From a virus, in the IMG/VR virus record IMGVR_UViG_3300032180_000014, positions 1-46,807 of that record: 46,807 nt of DNA. One strand, written 5' to 3'. The position numbers were made by a program, and so were the translations under genes. The notes under the pieces are model-generated. The model was not told where the DNA came from. It searched no databases and saw only the letters and a list, made by a program, of their open reading frames with translations. Numbering within the stretch: the first letter of the stretch is position 1; every line of letters starts with the position of its first letter. Of the stretch, positions 7,761-15,992 are shown in pieces.

Positions 7761-9137
7761 ATGGCTGCTACATTAGGCACTTCACCACTTTACGCAGGTG
7801 ACGTACAACGGTTTCTGGCCCGTGAGGTTCTGCCCGTTGCCCAGCGCCATCTGGTTGTGCGGCAGTTTGCGCAGAAGATCAGGATACCCCAGCATCAGGG
7901 GCTGACCTACACCGCGACACGCTACAACCGGTTTGTTCTGCCGTTTGGGCCGATTGCTGAAGGGGTGGCTCCGGTTGGACAGGCCCCGACGATCAGCCAG
8001 ATTACCGGTGTCGTGCAGCAGTGGGGCGATCGAGCCAACATCACCGACATTGCCGAAATCACGCCGCTGCATGATGTGCTGACCCAGGCGGCCAAGATGT
8101 TGCAGCTGCAGGTTCCTGAGACCTACGAACGCAACATGTTCGTGCAGCTCAATGCTGCGGTTCAGGTCAACTTTGTCAACCAGAGAGGGTCAAGAGCCGC
8201 GCTGACCGCGGGCGATCTTCTCGACCCGGTCACCGTCAACCGCACTGTCGCCAATTTGAAGACGCTCGGTGCCTACATGATGAACGGGCCGACCGAGACT
8301 GATCCGCGCAAGGATATCGAGGAAGGTCCGCGCAAGGCTCGCGCCAACCCGGCGACACACGAGCATTATGTCTCGGTCACTCACCCGATACCGCTCAACG
8401 ATTTCGCCAACAACTCGACCGTGCAGCTGGCGTGGTCCTACAGCGACATCAACAAGCTCTACATTAACGAAGTCGGCCAATGGCGCGGCTTGCATTTCTG
8501 CGAGAGCAACATGGTGCCGTTCTGGGTCGGAGTTGCTAACAACGACAGCGGTCTGACCTACACGCCGGCGATTACCGCGGGCAACCTCCCTGCGGCGACC
8601 TATGTGATCCAAGTCACCGGATCCGATCCACAGAACCAGTACGAGCAGCGGATTTACCAGGTGTCAGCTTCACAAGTGGTCGGGGGCACGACAGTGGGCT
8701 CGATTTCTGTGGTGCTGCCGTCCTCACCCGCCAACTACACCTATTCGATCTACATCTCTTCGGGAGCGGGCACGCAACCTGCCAACCTCGGTTTGACAAC
8801 CTCCGGCCCGACTACCGGTCCCTATGCCGGACAAGCGGTTCAACTGGCGGCTGGAAGCACCGTTGTGATAACTGGGATCGGTGTCCCGCAGGTACCTCCG
8901 GCCGCCCCGGCTACCGGTGTCACGGTATTTCCAAGCTACATCTTTGGTGAGAACTACTTTGCTGCGCTTGAATTGGAGAACATCACCTGGCACCGGTTGA
9001 TGAACGCCGACAAGTCCGACCCGTTGAACCAGCTCCGCATCATCGGCTGGAAAGGTTGGGATGGTGCGGTGATCCTGAACCAGCTCTTTGGCGCCAGGAT
9101 TGAGTCTTCGGCGTCCGGCACGGGGGCCTTCGGCTAG
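7761..9137 (+). CDS. major capsid protein, N4-gp56 type, with inserted beta-rich domain
   Basis: A 458-residue protein with GAGGAGTAGG upstream of ATG 7761. The N-terminal part (GLTYTATRYNRF, EGVAP, ITGVVQQWGDRANITDIAE) and the C-terminal part (VFPSYIFGENYFAALELE, LNQLRIIGWKGWDGAVIL) look like the N4-gp56 capsid family. Between them, residues about 262-386 are a Thr/Ser/Gly-rich, beta-strand-rich insertion (for example YVIQVTGSDPQNQYEQRIYQ) resembling an Ig or fibronectin-like domain. It probably projects from the capsid surface. Two small putative capsid accessories follow directly. Confidence 0.82.
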   Translation: MAATLGTSPLYAGDVQRFLAREVLPVAQRHLVVRQFAQKIRIPQHQGLTYTATRYNRFVLPFGPIAEGVAPVGQAPTISQITGVVQQWGDRANITDIAEITPLHDVLTQAAKMLQLQVPETYERNMFVQLNAAVQVNFVNQRGSRAALTAGDLLDPVTVNRTVANLKTLGAYMMNGPTETDPRKDIEEGPRKARANPATHEHYVSVTHPIPLNDFANNSTVQLAWSYSDINKLYINEVGQWRGLHFCESNMVPFWVGVANNDSGLTYTPAITAGNLPAATYVIQVTGSDPQNQYEQRIYQVSASQVVGGTTVGSISVVLPSSPANYTYSIYISSGAGTQPANLGLTTSGPTTGPYAGQAVQLAAGSTVVITGIGVPQVPPAAPATGVTVFPSYIFGENYFAALELENITWHRLMNADKSDPLNQLRIIGWKGWDGAVILNQLFGARIESSASGTGAFG

Positions 9138-9146
9138 GAGTAACAG

Positions 9147-9458
9147 ATGGCTGACAATCTCTATATGGTCCGGGTTTACGCGGACATCTGCCTTGTCCCG
9201 CGTGGCGTCGGCGGGCCGGGACTGCAGCAGAATAACTCGAATATTGGCGGTTATGGCGCGACGCGGGGTCCGGGGAACGCTCCGCACGGACAAACCATCC
9301 TGTTCGTACAGGATGAGATGGTGCCCAACGCGATCGGGACGCCACCGACCGCCGCCAACATCGGAACGGCACTAACCTCGGCGGCAACCGACATTCAGGC
9401 GCAGATCACCGCTCCGATCCTGGCACAGATCCAGAATTGGGCGACGGGTAGCGAGTAA
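9147..9458 (+). CDS. small virion-associated protein, tandem paralogue 1
   Basis: A 103-residue protein starting at ATG 9147 with GGAGTAAC upstream. It begins MADNLYMVRVYADICLVPRG and ends QNWATGSE. It is a tandem paralogue of the next gene: the first 30 residues are identical and the C-terminal third nearly so, with a divergent middle (residues 31-57). Its place right after the major capsid gene suggests a decoration or minor head protein. No family is recognised. Confidence 0.72.
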   Translation: MADNLYMVRVYADICLVPRGVGGPGLQQNNSNIGGYGATRGPGNAPHGQTILFVQDEMVPNAIGTPPTAANIGTALTSAATDIQAQITAPILAQIQNWATGSE

Positions 9459-9462
9459 GCTA

Positions 9463-9777
9463 ATGGCTGACAACCTCTACATGGTACGCGTCTACGCTGA
9501 TATATGCTTGGTGCCGAGGGGTGTCGGCGGACCTGGATTGCAGCAGAACAATGCGAACATCGGTGCTTACGATGGCGTATCTCAGGGTGAGGGGTCGTCC
9601 CCGCATGGACAGACCTTGCGGTTGCAGCAGTGCGAGATGGTGCCCAACGCGATTGCTACACCGCCGACCGCGGCCAATTTTGGGACGGCCTTGACGTCGG
9701 CGGCAACTGATCTGCAGGCACAGATTACCGCGGCGGTCCTTACCCAGATCCAGAACTGGGCAACTGGGAGCGAGTAG
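9463..9777 (+). CDS. small virion-associated protein, tandem paralogue 2
   Basis: A 104-residue paralogue of the preceding gene, four bases downstream. The proteins share most residues, but the DNA differs at many third codon positions even where the protein is identical. This points to an old duplication under purifying selection. Differences concentrate in the segment after QQNN (AYDGVSQGEGSS versus GYGATRGPGNA). Two related subunits may occupy different positions on the head. Confidence 0.72.
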   Translation: MADNLYMVRVYADICLVPRGVGGPGLQQNNANIGAYDGVSQGEGSSPHGQTLRLQQCEMVPNAIATPPTAANFGTALTSAATDLQAQITAAVLTQIQNWATGSE

Positions 9778-9779
9778 CC

Positions 9780-9902
9780 ATGCGGGCGATGAAGGGTAAA
9801 CGAAAGGTCGGTGGCAAAGGCCTCCCGATGAAGCCTGAGTTTCAGAAGGGCATGGCCAAGCCGCCGGGCGGGATGAAGTCCAAGGGTAAGAGGAAGATGT
9901 AG
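9780..9902 (+). CDS. 40-residue Lys/Gly-rich basic protein
   Basis: A 40-residue frame from ATG 9780, three bases after the paralogue stop, ending TAG 9900-9902 directly against the next ATG at 9903. It is rich in Lys, Gly, Met and Arg (MRAMKGKRKVGGKG and later MKSKGKRKM) with almost no acidic residues. The perfect fit between neighbours supports it as a gene. Composition suggests DNA or RNA binding or a packaged basic peptide. A compositionally similar 66-residue protein is at 32537. Confidence 0.65.
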   Translation: MRAMKGKRKVGGKGLPMKPEFQKGMAKPPGGMKSKGKRKM

Positions 9903-10199
9903 ATGGCGACCCACACGTTAGCGACCAGCGCCGCATTGACAGCGATCACTTATAATCAGTCGCCAAATGTCTTGTTGCCTGCCGATATTGCTACGGTAGC
10001 TCAGTTGATCAAGGACGACATCAACGTAGCGCATCCGGCACTAAACGGAGCCTTTGATTACCGGGGCATTCTGATCGTGCCAAACCGGTATGTCGGGCTC
10101 AAGGTGCTGCCGGGTGATGTGTTGGCGGTAGACGCTAATGGCTGGCCAATTGTGGTTTCGGCTTATTCGATCGCAACTGGAGGATGGACGTTCACGTGA
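9903..10199 (+). CDS. hypothetical head/virion protein
   Basis: A 98-residue protein from ATG 9903, contiguous with the stop of the basic peptide gene. It has NVLLPADIATVAQLIKDDINVAHPALNG, YRGILIVPNRYVGLKVLPGDVLAVDANGWPIVV and an aromatic end. The second half is strand-rich. No cysteine or membrane segment is seen. By position it is a structural or head-completion protein; the family is not recognised. Confidence 0.65.
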   Translation: MATHTLATSAALTAITYNQSPNVLLPADIATVAQLIKDDINVAHPALNGAFDYRGILIVPNRYVGLKVLPGDVLAVDANGWPIVVSAYSIATGGWTFT

Positions 10200-10897
10200 G
10201 TTTTGCACATCTGACCCCGGAACAGCGTCGCGCCGCCCAGCTAAGGTCGGCAGCTACCCGCAAGGCCAATCGAGACAAGGCTGCCGCGCGGTTGGCGGCC
10301 ATGGATAATGTCATTCTCGACTCCGAGGCCGACGAGACTCTTGATCGCCTCGCTTCGCATGATGTTGCCGAGCCGCTGGTGATCAAAACCCCGGAACCCG
10401 AGGATGCTTGGGTAGAGGGGATCCTTACGGATGCGGAGAAGGCGGAGCTTCGCGCTGCGGCGCAGAAAAAGGCACGCGAGGACAAGCATAAGGCAGCGCG
10501 GGCCGCTTATGCCAAAGAGCAGCTGGAGATTGCAAGACGCGATCTCGGGTCTATGCCTGCAGATGAGGAGTTTAGGACTCTGATGCAGGAAGAGGTTCGG
10601 GTTTACATCGACATGCCCCGGATGAGAAAGCCGACTGGCGGCGAGCAGGATCCTGAGCCGATCATCATTGACCAGGTGGCTTATTCTTCGGGTCGCTACT
10701 ACACAGTCGAGCGTGGTAAGGCGATCTACCTCCAGCATCTGATGGATCAGGCGCGTCGCCATGTGAACCAGGTCGATGGCCGCTCACGGACCTACTACAA
10801 CGCCGGCGTCGGGCAGATGATCTATCAGGGCGGCCCAGCGATGGGTGGCGGATCTCTCGGGGCCAGCTTTGATGCGTTGCACAAGAGGTCCGCATGA
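10196..10897 (+). CDS. hypothetical structural protein, helical and charged
   Basis: About 233 residues. GGAGG lies at 10179-10183. The ATG at 10184 touches it, so GTG 10196, in a GTGA overlap with the previous stop, is preferred; either is possible. The N-terminal two thirds are Ala/Lys/Arg/Glu-rich helix (TPEQRRAAQLRSAATRKANRDKAAARLAAM). The last third is more compact, with RVYIDMPRMRKPTGG and YSSGRYYTVERGKAIYLQHLMDQARRH. It lies between capsid and connector genes. Function unknown. Confidence 0.68.
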   Translation: MSFAHLTPEQRRAAQLRSAATRKANRDKAAARLAAMDNVILDSEADETLDRLASHDVAEPLVIKTPEPEDAWVEGILTDAEKAELRAAAQKKAREDKHKAARAAYAKEQLEIARRDLGSMPADEEFRTLMQEEVRVYIDMPRMRKPTGGEQDPEPIIIDQVAYSSGRYYTVERGKAIYLQHLMDQARRHVNQVDGRSRTYYNAGVGQMIYQGGPAMGGGSLGASFDALHKRSA

Positions 10898-11469
10898 CCG
10901 CGCCAACCAGGGAAGATCTTGCAACCTTTGCTGCCGTTCTTGAAGAGTTTGCCGCGGCCGAGCGAGCTCGAGCACTCACCGAAACCCGCAAGCAGCGCAT
11001 CGGGGTTGTCCGGCATGTCGGCGATCAGAATGTCACGTTTGAGATCGTCGTCGACGAAGGCTCGTCAGCTGCGGATATCTTTGATATTCTGGCGCCAATA
11101 GACGGGGCCATAGATCGGCTGAAGGCCAAGACGGACATGCTGGAGCACTATACCAGGATGGCTGATGATCTTGGTCTTATCGAGATGACTCAGAAGAAAA
11201 TGGCGACCACCGTTGCCGAGTTTCGCAGGCAGAATGATGCGCGTAATGAGAACCGCCGTCATCCGATTGTATGGACGCAAACGCAGGCCGCCGCTATCGA
11301 CAACTTCCGCGATACGATCAAGGATTGTTTTGAGAGCATAGAAGGCAAACGCGCTGCGGTTGAGCGTTGCCGCAGGATCTTGGGGGGTGAGCCGCGGGTC
11401 AATGTCCTGGATGAACAAATCGAGGCTCGACTTGATCAGCTTCGAGGTGCGCGGCAAGACGCCGCCTGA
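10894..11469 (+). CDS. hypothetical coiled-coil structural protein
   Basis: A 191-residue protein starting at ATG 10894 in an ATGA overlap. It is mostly helical: an N-terminal helix (LATFAAVLEEFAAAERARAL), a short strand segment with VGDQNVTFEIVVDEG, then long helices (IDRLKAKTDMLEHYTRMADD, ESIEGKRAAVERCRRIL). By position it belongs to head-tail joining. No family is recognised. Confidence 0.65.
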   Translation: MTAPTREDLATFAAVLEEFAAAERARALTETRKQRIGVVRHVGDQNVTFEIVVDEGSSAADIFDILAPIDGAIDRLKAKTDMLEHYTRMADDLGLIEMTQKKMATTVAEFRRQNDARNENRRHPIVWTQTQAAAIDNFRDTIKDCFESIEGKRAAVERCRRILGGEPRVNVLDEQIEARLDQLRGARQDAA

Positions 11470-11475
11470 GCATGA

Positions 11476-12636
11476 ATGCCGCTAACCTTTGGCCAGATCG
11501 CGGCTATCGCAAGAGAGGCGGCGCATAGTCCTGGTAAGATCCAGCAATCGTATGATCTTCTGAACGCGATCCTGTCGGATGCGTGCCAGGAGCGCGATTA
11601 TGCCGAGGCCCGTGGACAGTACCTGTTCAATTTTGCGCCGCAGCAAATCTTTGGTGCCGGTGGGACAACGTCGGTAACTTCGGGCTCGCTCTGGGGGTCG
11701 ATGGTCTGGGGTGGGAATATATGGGGAGGCGCCGACACTTCGGTAACCGCACCAGGAGTGTGGCCCGGCATACAATTCGGCTCCGGCCCTTACGCGATGC
11801 CGGTCGACTACTTGCGGCTTTCCGGCTCGTCCGGTTCGCATGGCGCACAGCGCTCATTCATCTGGTGGTTGAACGGCGTGCCTTATCCGGTTATCCCGGT
11901 CGACCTTGCCGAATTCGACATGCAGGTGCAACAAACCGGGCTGCAAAGCTATGTCTGGCTTGGCTCTACCGACATGTCGGCCCCGGTCGATGATCGGTAT
12001 CTTCTGCAGACCTTTGGTGACACGGAAGCTGGCAGTACGGCGCTCAAAAATGTGCTCTCGACCGAGCGGCTGATCGGCGGGGGTATTCTCGGCGTTGGCG
12101 GGCAAGGCATTCGCCCTGGGACTGTTCTTCTCGAGATCGTGACGCCGGGTGCTGTGATTGGCACGGGCGGCGGTGTCGTTGGCACGGGTGGCGGCGATGT
12201 GATCGGCACCGGCCCTGCGGTTGGTCAGCTCACCTTGTCACAGCCGGCGGTGGCGACGATCCCTGGTGCTTCGTTGATCTTTGGCTATGCCCCGGTGATC
12301 TTTGTCTATCCGCCTCCGGTTTCCTCGCTGATAGCGATGATCCGCTACCAGCGTCAGATGCCTCCGATCGTCGATCCGACACGGTATCCCTGGTTGCACA
12401 ATGACCGGTATCTGATCAAGGCTCTGACCGGGCGACTTTGTGCGCTGAATGACGACAGCCGGGCGGATGTCCTGAATGCCGGCCCGGACACACCCGGCAG
12501 TGCCGAGCATGAGCTGACCAATTACCTCATCATGAAAGATGACGAGCAGTCGCATCCCAAGCAAATGACGCTCGACCGTCGTACCTTTGGTCGCCGCATT
12601 TCGAACCTTGATATAACCAAGCGGGTGGGCTGGTAA
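11476..12636 (+). CDS. head-tail connector / tail tube-like protein with WG motif
   Basis: A 386-residue protein starting at ATG 11476. The N-terminal LTFGQIAAIAREAAHSPGKI and YAEARGQYLFNF and the C-terminal NDRYLIKALTGRLCALNDDS resemble gp4/gp11-type podovirus connector proteins. Inserted after residue 68 is a WG-rich stretch, SLWGSMVWGGNIWGG, then a large Gly/Val-rich region with IGTGGGVVGTGGGDVIGTG. The same WG pattern recurs three times in the next protein, so the two probably interact or share a module. The stop overlaps the next ATG by one base. Confidence 0.62.
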   Translation: MPLTFGQIAAIAREAAHSPGKIQQSYDLLNAILSDACQERDYAEARGQYLFNFAPQQIFGAGGTTSVTSGSLWGSMVWGGNIWGGADTSVTAPGVWPGIQFGSGPYAMPVDYLRLSGSSGSHGAQRSFIWWLNGVPYPVIPVDLAEFDMQVQQTGLQSYVWLGSTDMSAPVDDRYLLQTFGDTEAGSTALKNVLSTERLIGGGILGVGGQGIRPGTVLLEIVTPGAVIGTGGGVVGTGGGDVIGTGPAVGQLTLSQPAVATIPGASLIFGYAPVIFVYPPPVSSLIAMIRYQRQMPPIVDPTRYPWLHNDRYLIKALTGRLCALNDDSRADVLNAGPDTPGSAEHELTNYLIMKDDEQSHPKQMTLDRRTFGRRISNLDITKRVGW

Positions 12637-14999
12637 TGCCGCTCCGCAATGCTACCGCCCTGACCTTTCGCCCCAAGGGGGTGACCGACGCGGTAGATGC
12701 GACCGATGCTGCTGCGGGGTCGCTATCGGCTGGGGCCGATCTGATCCCGTCGATGCATACCCGCAACGTTTGGGTGCCACGCCCCGCGGCCTATCAGTTG
12801 TCCGCCACTCCAGTGACCGGAGAGCTGCTAAAGACCATCGGATCAAAGGTTTACGGGTTTACCCCGTCATCCCGGTTTATCGGTCACTCCGAGCCCTTTG
12901 CTCTGGATGAGGCGACGCAGCTGCCGATCCCGATAGCCGGGATCACCGAGGCGAACACGCCAATCACCGCACCAGTGATGGGGGACTGGACGCCGCCGAC
13001 GTTTGCCGCGGTCGGTGCCTATTTGCTCTTCACCCATCCCGGATTTCACCTGCCAAACGCTTTTGGTTGGCTGGATCAGACCGGGTTTACCGACACCGCG
13101 ACCGGGACAACCGGGTTTGGTCATGTTTCCGGGTTCTGGGGGTTTATGGGATGGGGCTCGGGGATCTGGGGTTCACCCTCGGCGGGTGGTGGCAATGTTA
13201 TCGCCAATCTCAGCAAGAATGTGCTGCTCGCCGGCTGGCGGCCTGGCCTTCTGATCACCGACAGCTCTGGCGTCATTCCTGTTGATACACGCATCGACGC
13301 GATATCGGCAGATGGCCTCTCGATCCTCCTGACCAAATCGGCTGTCGGCAGCGTTGTCGGCGATACGCTGACCGTGTTTGGTGGGACGCCGGCGTTTCCG
13401 TTGTGGTCGGCTGGCAACACCAACCAGAACCCGCTTCCTGCGGTTCCGACGGCGGTCAGCCAGTTTAATGGCCGAGCGTTCTTTGCGGTTGGGAGTGCCA
13501 CACCCTATTCTGACGCTCTCGATCCGCTGCAGCGCACTAATGCCAACCAGGTACTGACCTACGACAACGGGCTTGATGTCACCGCGTTTGGAACGATTCC
13601 ATTTCAGACGACTGCGGGCGGCATCATCCAGTCGCTGCTGGCCTTTCAGGGCGACGCGGCGATCCAGCAGATAACCGGCGACCAGGCAACAGGTAACCTG
13701 GCGAAGAACCTCTTATCCGAGATCGGCACGCTAGCGCCCAACGCCATCGTCTCAACCCCCGAGGGGGTAGTATTTATCGCTCCGGACGGACTACGAGTCG
13801 TCAACCAGACCGGGGTGGTCAGTCCGCCGATCGGGGCCAACGGTGATGGGGTGGCGCTGCCCTTCGTCAACGCGATCTTCCCGTCACGGATGTGTGCCGC
13901 TTACAACGAAGACGTTGTCCGTATCTCGGCTACTTACAACGACTCGCTTGGCGGATCGGTGATCAGCCAGGAGGTTTCGGCGGAGTTCTGGTATCACATC
14001 AAGCTGAAAGCGTGGAGTTGCCCGCATTCGTTTCCGGCAGCATTGATCGCCTCGCTTGACGGCCCACGCACCCGCCACGGGCACATCACGTTTCCGCTCG
14101 ACCCGAATGCCAAGGGTCTTTGGTTCTCCAACACTCGCCCGATGATCGACTCGGCCTATACCGAGAATGGCAGGTCTCTGCGGTGGCTCTTCAAGACCAG
14201 CCTGCTCCCTGACAACGAGCAGATGTTCATGAACGGGATGAACGAGACCACGGTAATGATCTCGCTTCCGGTAGGAGTTGCTGCAGACGTAGCCTTTGTC
14301 AATGAAACCGGTACTTTGCTGGATAGCGTCAAGATTGCGGGCTTCAACCCGCAGAGTGGTTTCTGGGGGGCGATGCTCTGGGGTTCCGGACGCTGGGGTG
14401 GGAATGCAGTTCCGGCGGGCCTCTGGGGCACGATGATTTGGGGGCAGAGTGTCTGGGGTGCAGGTGTCGGGGGCGCTACGCTCGCGCAGCGACTGATCCC
14501 GTGGGATAGGGAGCTGGTGTTCAAGCAGGGGCAGTTTCTGATCTCCGGGCCGAGTTCGCCGCAGATCGCGATCGGCAACCTCTATATGCGCTATCAGATC
14601 ACCGGCTACACGCTGGAAGATCCGGGTCCCTTTGTCGGACAGCCGGTCGAGTTTCCGTTTCCGCCGATCCTCTTCCCGCAACCCCCTGTCGTTGGCCCTC
14701 AGGGGCCGTCTGGTCCTCCCGGTCCTACAGGGCCCGTTGGCCCCCCTGGCCCCGCCGGTGCCGGGGGTATCGGAACGGTGGTCGAGTTGGGGTTAGGGCA
14801 GGCTTACCAATTGCCTGCAGCTACCAGTACAGGGCAGGTTTTTACAGTTATCGCCAGCGCGTTGGCTAGTGCCAGCACACCAAATATTGTTTCAGCCCAA
14901 TCCGGTGTAACCATAAATGGATCTCCGACATTCTCTCTCCACTACGGTAATGCTGCTATCTCTGTTTGGTGGAATGGTACTCAGTGGAGGATCTTCTAA
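12636..14999 (+). CDS. large tail protein (tail hub/nozzle-like) with WG motifs and collagen-like repeat
   Basis: A 787-residue protein starting at ATG 12636 in a TAATG overlap. It is beta-rich and lies where podoviruses encode the tubular tail or stabilisation protein. WG motifs occur at 13131-13175, 14358-14402 and 14418-14463, each of the form (F/L)WG-x-M-x-WG-x3-WG. Residues about 687-708 are a collagen-like Gly-X-Y run (GPQGPSGPPGPTGPVGPPGP), followed by a small beta domain ending in WWNGTQWRIF. Such C-terminal modules often attach fibres. The last 83 bases are also read in another frame by the next gene. Confidence 0.68.
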   Translation: MPLRNATALTFRPKGVTDAVDATDAAAGSLSAGADLIPSMHTRNVWVPRPAAYQLSATPVTGELLKTIGSKVYGFTPSSRFIGHSEPFALDEATQLPIPIAGITEANTPITAPVMGDWTPPTFAAVGAYLLFTHPGFHLPNAFGWLDQTGFTDTATGTTGFGHVSGFWGFMGWGSGIWGSPSAGGGNVIANLSKNVLLAGWRPGLLITDSSGVIPVDTRIDAISADGLSILLTKSAVGSVVGDTLTVFGGTPAFPLWSAGNTNQNPLPAVPTAVSQFNGRAFFAVGSATPYSDALDPLQRTNANQVLTYDNGLDVTAFGTIPFQTTAGGIIQSLLAFQGDAAIQQITGDQATGNLAKNLLSEIGTLAPNAIVSTPEGVVFIAPDGLRVVNQTGVVSPPIGANGDGVALPFVNAIFPSRMCAAYNEDVVRISATYNDSLGGSVISQEVSAEFWYHIKLKAWSCPHSFPAALIASLDGPRTRHGHITFPLDPNAKGLWFSNTRPMIDSAYTENGRSLRWLFKTSLLPDNEQMFMNGMNETTVMISLPVGVAADVAFVNETGTLLDSVKIAGFNPQSGFWGAMLWGSGRWGGNAVPAGLWGTMIWGQSVWGAGVGGATLAQRLIPWDRELVFKQGQFLISGPSSPQIAIGNLYMRYQITGYTLEDPGPFVGQPVEFPFPPILFPQPPVVGPQGPSGPPGPTGPVGPPGPAGAGGIGTVVELGLGQAYQLPAATSTGQVFTVIASALASASTPNIVSAQSGVTINGSPTFSLHYGNAAISVWWNGTQWRIF

Positions 15000-15231
15000 T
15001 GCGGAAGGGCCTCTCGCTTGCGATCCGGCGGAAGACCCGACCGTGTGCATGCTCAAGGTTGAGCGCAACAACGCAATGGATGAGTTGGCGATGGCCCAAG
15101 GGTCCGTTATGCGGATGCTTGGAAAGGAGAAAGACCGTGCTGAGTACTGGAAGAAGTGGGTCGATGGCGACCTGGAGAAAGCTGGTTGGTGGGGCGGTTT
15201 GTGGCGCGATCTTATCGGCAAGCGCCACTAG
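14917..15231 (+). CDS. small exported coiled-coil protein, overlapping both neighbours
   Basis: A 104-residue frame from ATG 14917 (14950 is an alternative). It has a hydrophobic N-terminus like a signal peptide (TTVMLLSLFGGMVLSGG, then SSNA) and a helical body, CMLKVERNNAMDELAMAQGSVM, with WWGGLWRDLIGKRH at the end. It overlaps the previous gene by 83 bases and the next by 68. The stretch 15000-15163 has no other gene, which supports it. N-terminal export signal plus coiled coil recalls spanin or tail-assembly peptides, but no family is recognised. Confidence 0.5.
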   Translation: MDLRHSLSTTVMLLSLFGGMVLSGGSSNAEGPLACDPAEDPTVCMLKVERNNAMDELAMAQGSVMRMLGKEKDRAEYWKKWVDGDLEKAGWWGGLWRDLIGKRH

Positions 15232-15973
15232 TTGGGCGGCCTATACCGGTACCCCGCCACTGCTCGTGGTAGATGGCGGCACGGGGGCCGCAACCTTTAC
15301 CGCCCACGGCGTTATCCTCGGCGAGGGCACCGCCGCGCTTGGCGTAACCGCGGTCGGCACTACCGGTATTCCGCTGATCGGGCAAACCGGCGCTGATCCG
15401 GTATTTGGTACTGCGTTGGTGGCCGGTGGTGGAACGGGGCTGGCGACCCTGACCGCGAACAGCGTTCTGGTGGGCGCAGGCACATCGGCGATCCATATGA
15501 TTGGCACCTCGTCGACCGCGGACAGCAGCTTGCATTGGGGTGCGGCTGGCGCTGATCCAGGTCTGCTGGCCTTTCCGAATTGCGCTGACAGCGGCGGCAA
15601 CCACCTCAACTATACGACTGCGGCGCATACGCTGACGTGCGGCACCACAAGTGGAGCGACTGTTATCCCGACCGTTGCAACTGCTACCGGCGCGACGCCG
15701 ATCGCGATTACGGCAACAAATTTGCTGACGACCATCATTTCGATGGCGACGCCCACTGCCTCGACGATCAATCTGCCGACCGCGGTGCAAACCGCCGGGT
15801 TCCGCTTATGCGTCAAGGATGGGACGACAAATTTCGCAACAAACAATGCCACCGTAAAGAGCCCGACATCCGGAACCATAGATGGAGTTGCGGGGGCAAC
15901 TGGTGTGGTGATGAACCAGGCTCGTCAGGAGCTGTGTTTTATCTCGGATGCGACGAATTGGTTCATCGAGTAA
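15164..15973 (+). CDS. exported tail-fibre-like protein
   Basis: A 269-residue protein. The frame is open further upstream, but ATG 15164 is preferred because it begins a Sec signal peptide (MATWRKLVGGAVCGAIL, SASATSWAA) and has GGAAGAAG upstream. The mature part begins with repeats typical of phage tail fibres (VVDGGTGAATFTAHGVILGE, then TGADPVFGTALVAGGGTG). The C-terminal part is a compact beta domain with paired cysteines ending FISDATNWFIE. It is the first of a series of tail-module proteins with export signals. Confidence 0.68.
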   Translation: MATWRKLVGGAVCGAILSASATSWAAYTGTPPLLVVDGGTGAATFTAHGVILGEGTAALGVTAVGTTGIPLIGQTGADPVFGTALVAGGGTGLATLTANSVLVGAGTSAIHMIGTSSTADSSLHWGAAGADPGLLAFPNCADSGGNHLNYTTAAHTLTCGTTSGATVIPTVATATGATPIAITATNLLTTIISMATPTASTINLPTAVQTAGFRLCVKDGTTNFATNNATVKSPTSGTIDGVAGATGVVMNQARQELCFISDATNWFIE

Positions 15974-15992
15974 AAAAGGAAGGCATCTTGAC

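Noticed and set aside
14966-15163. N-terminal extension of the fibre gene starting at 15164
   Set aside because: The extension is Arg/Cys/Trp-rich noise in the shadow of the 104-codon gene; ATG 15164 has a ribosome-binding site and begins a signal peptide.
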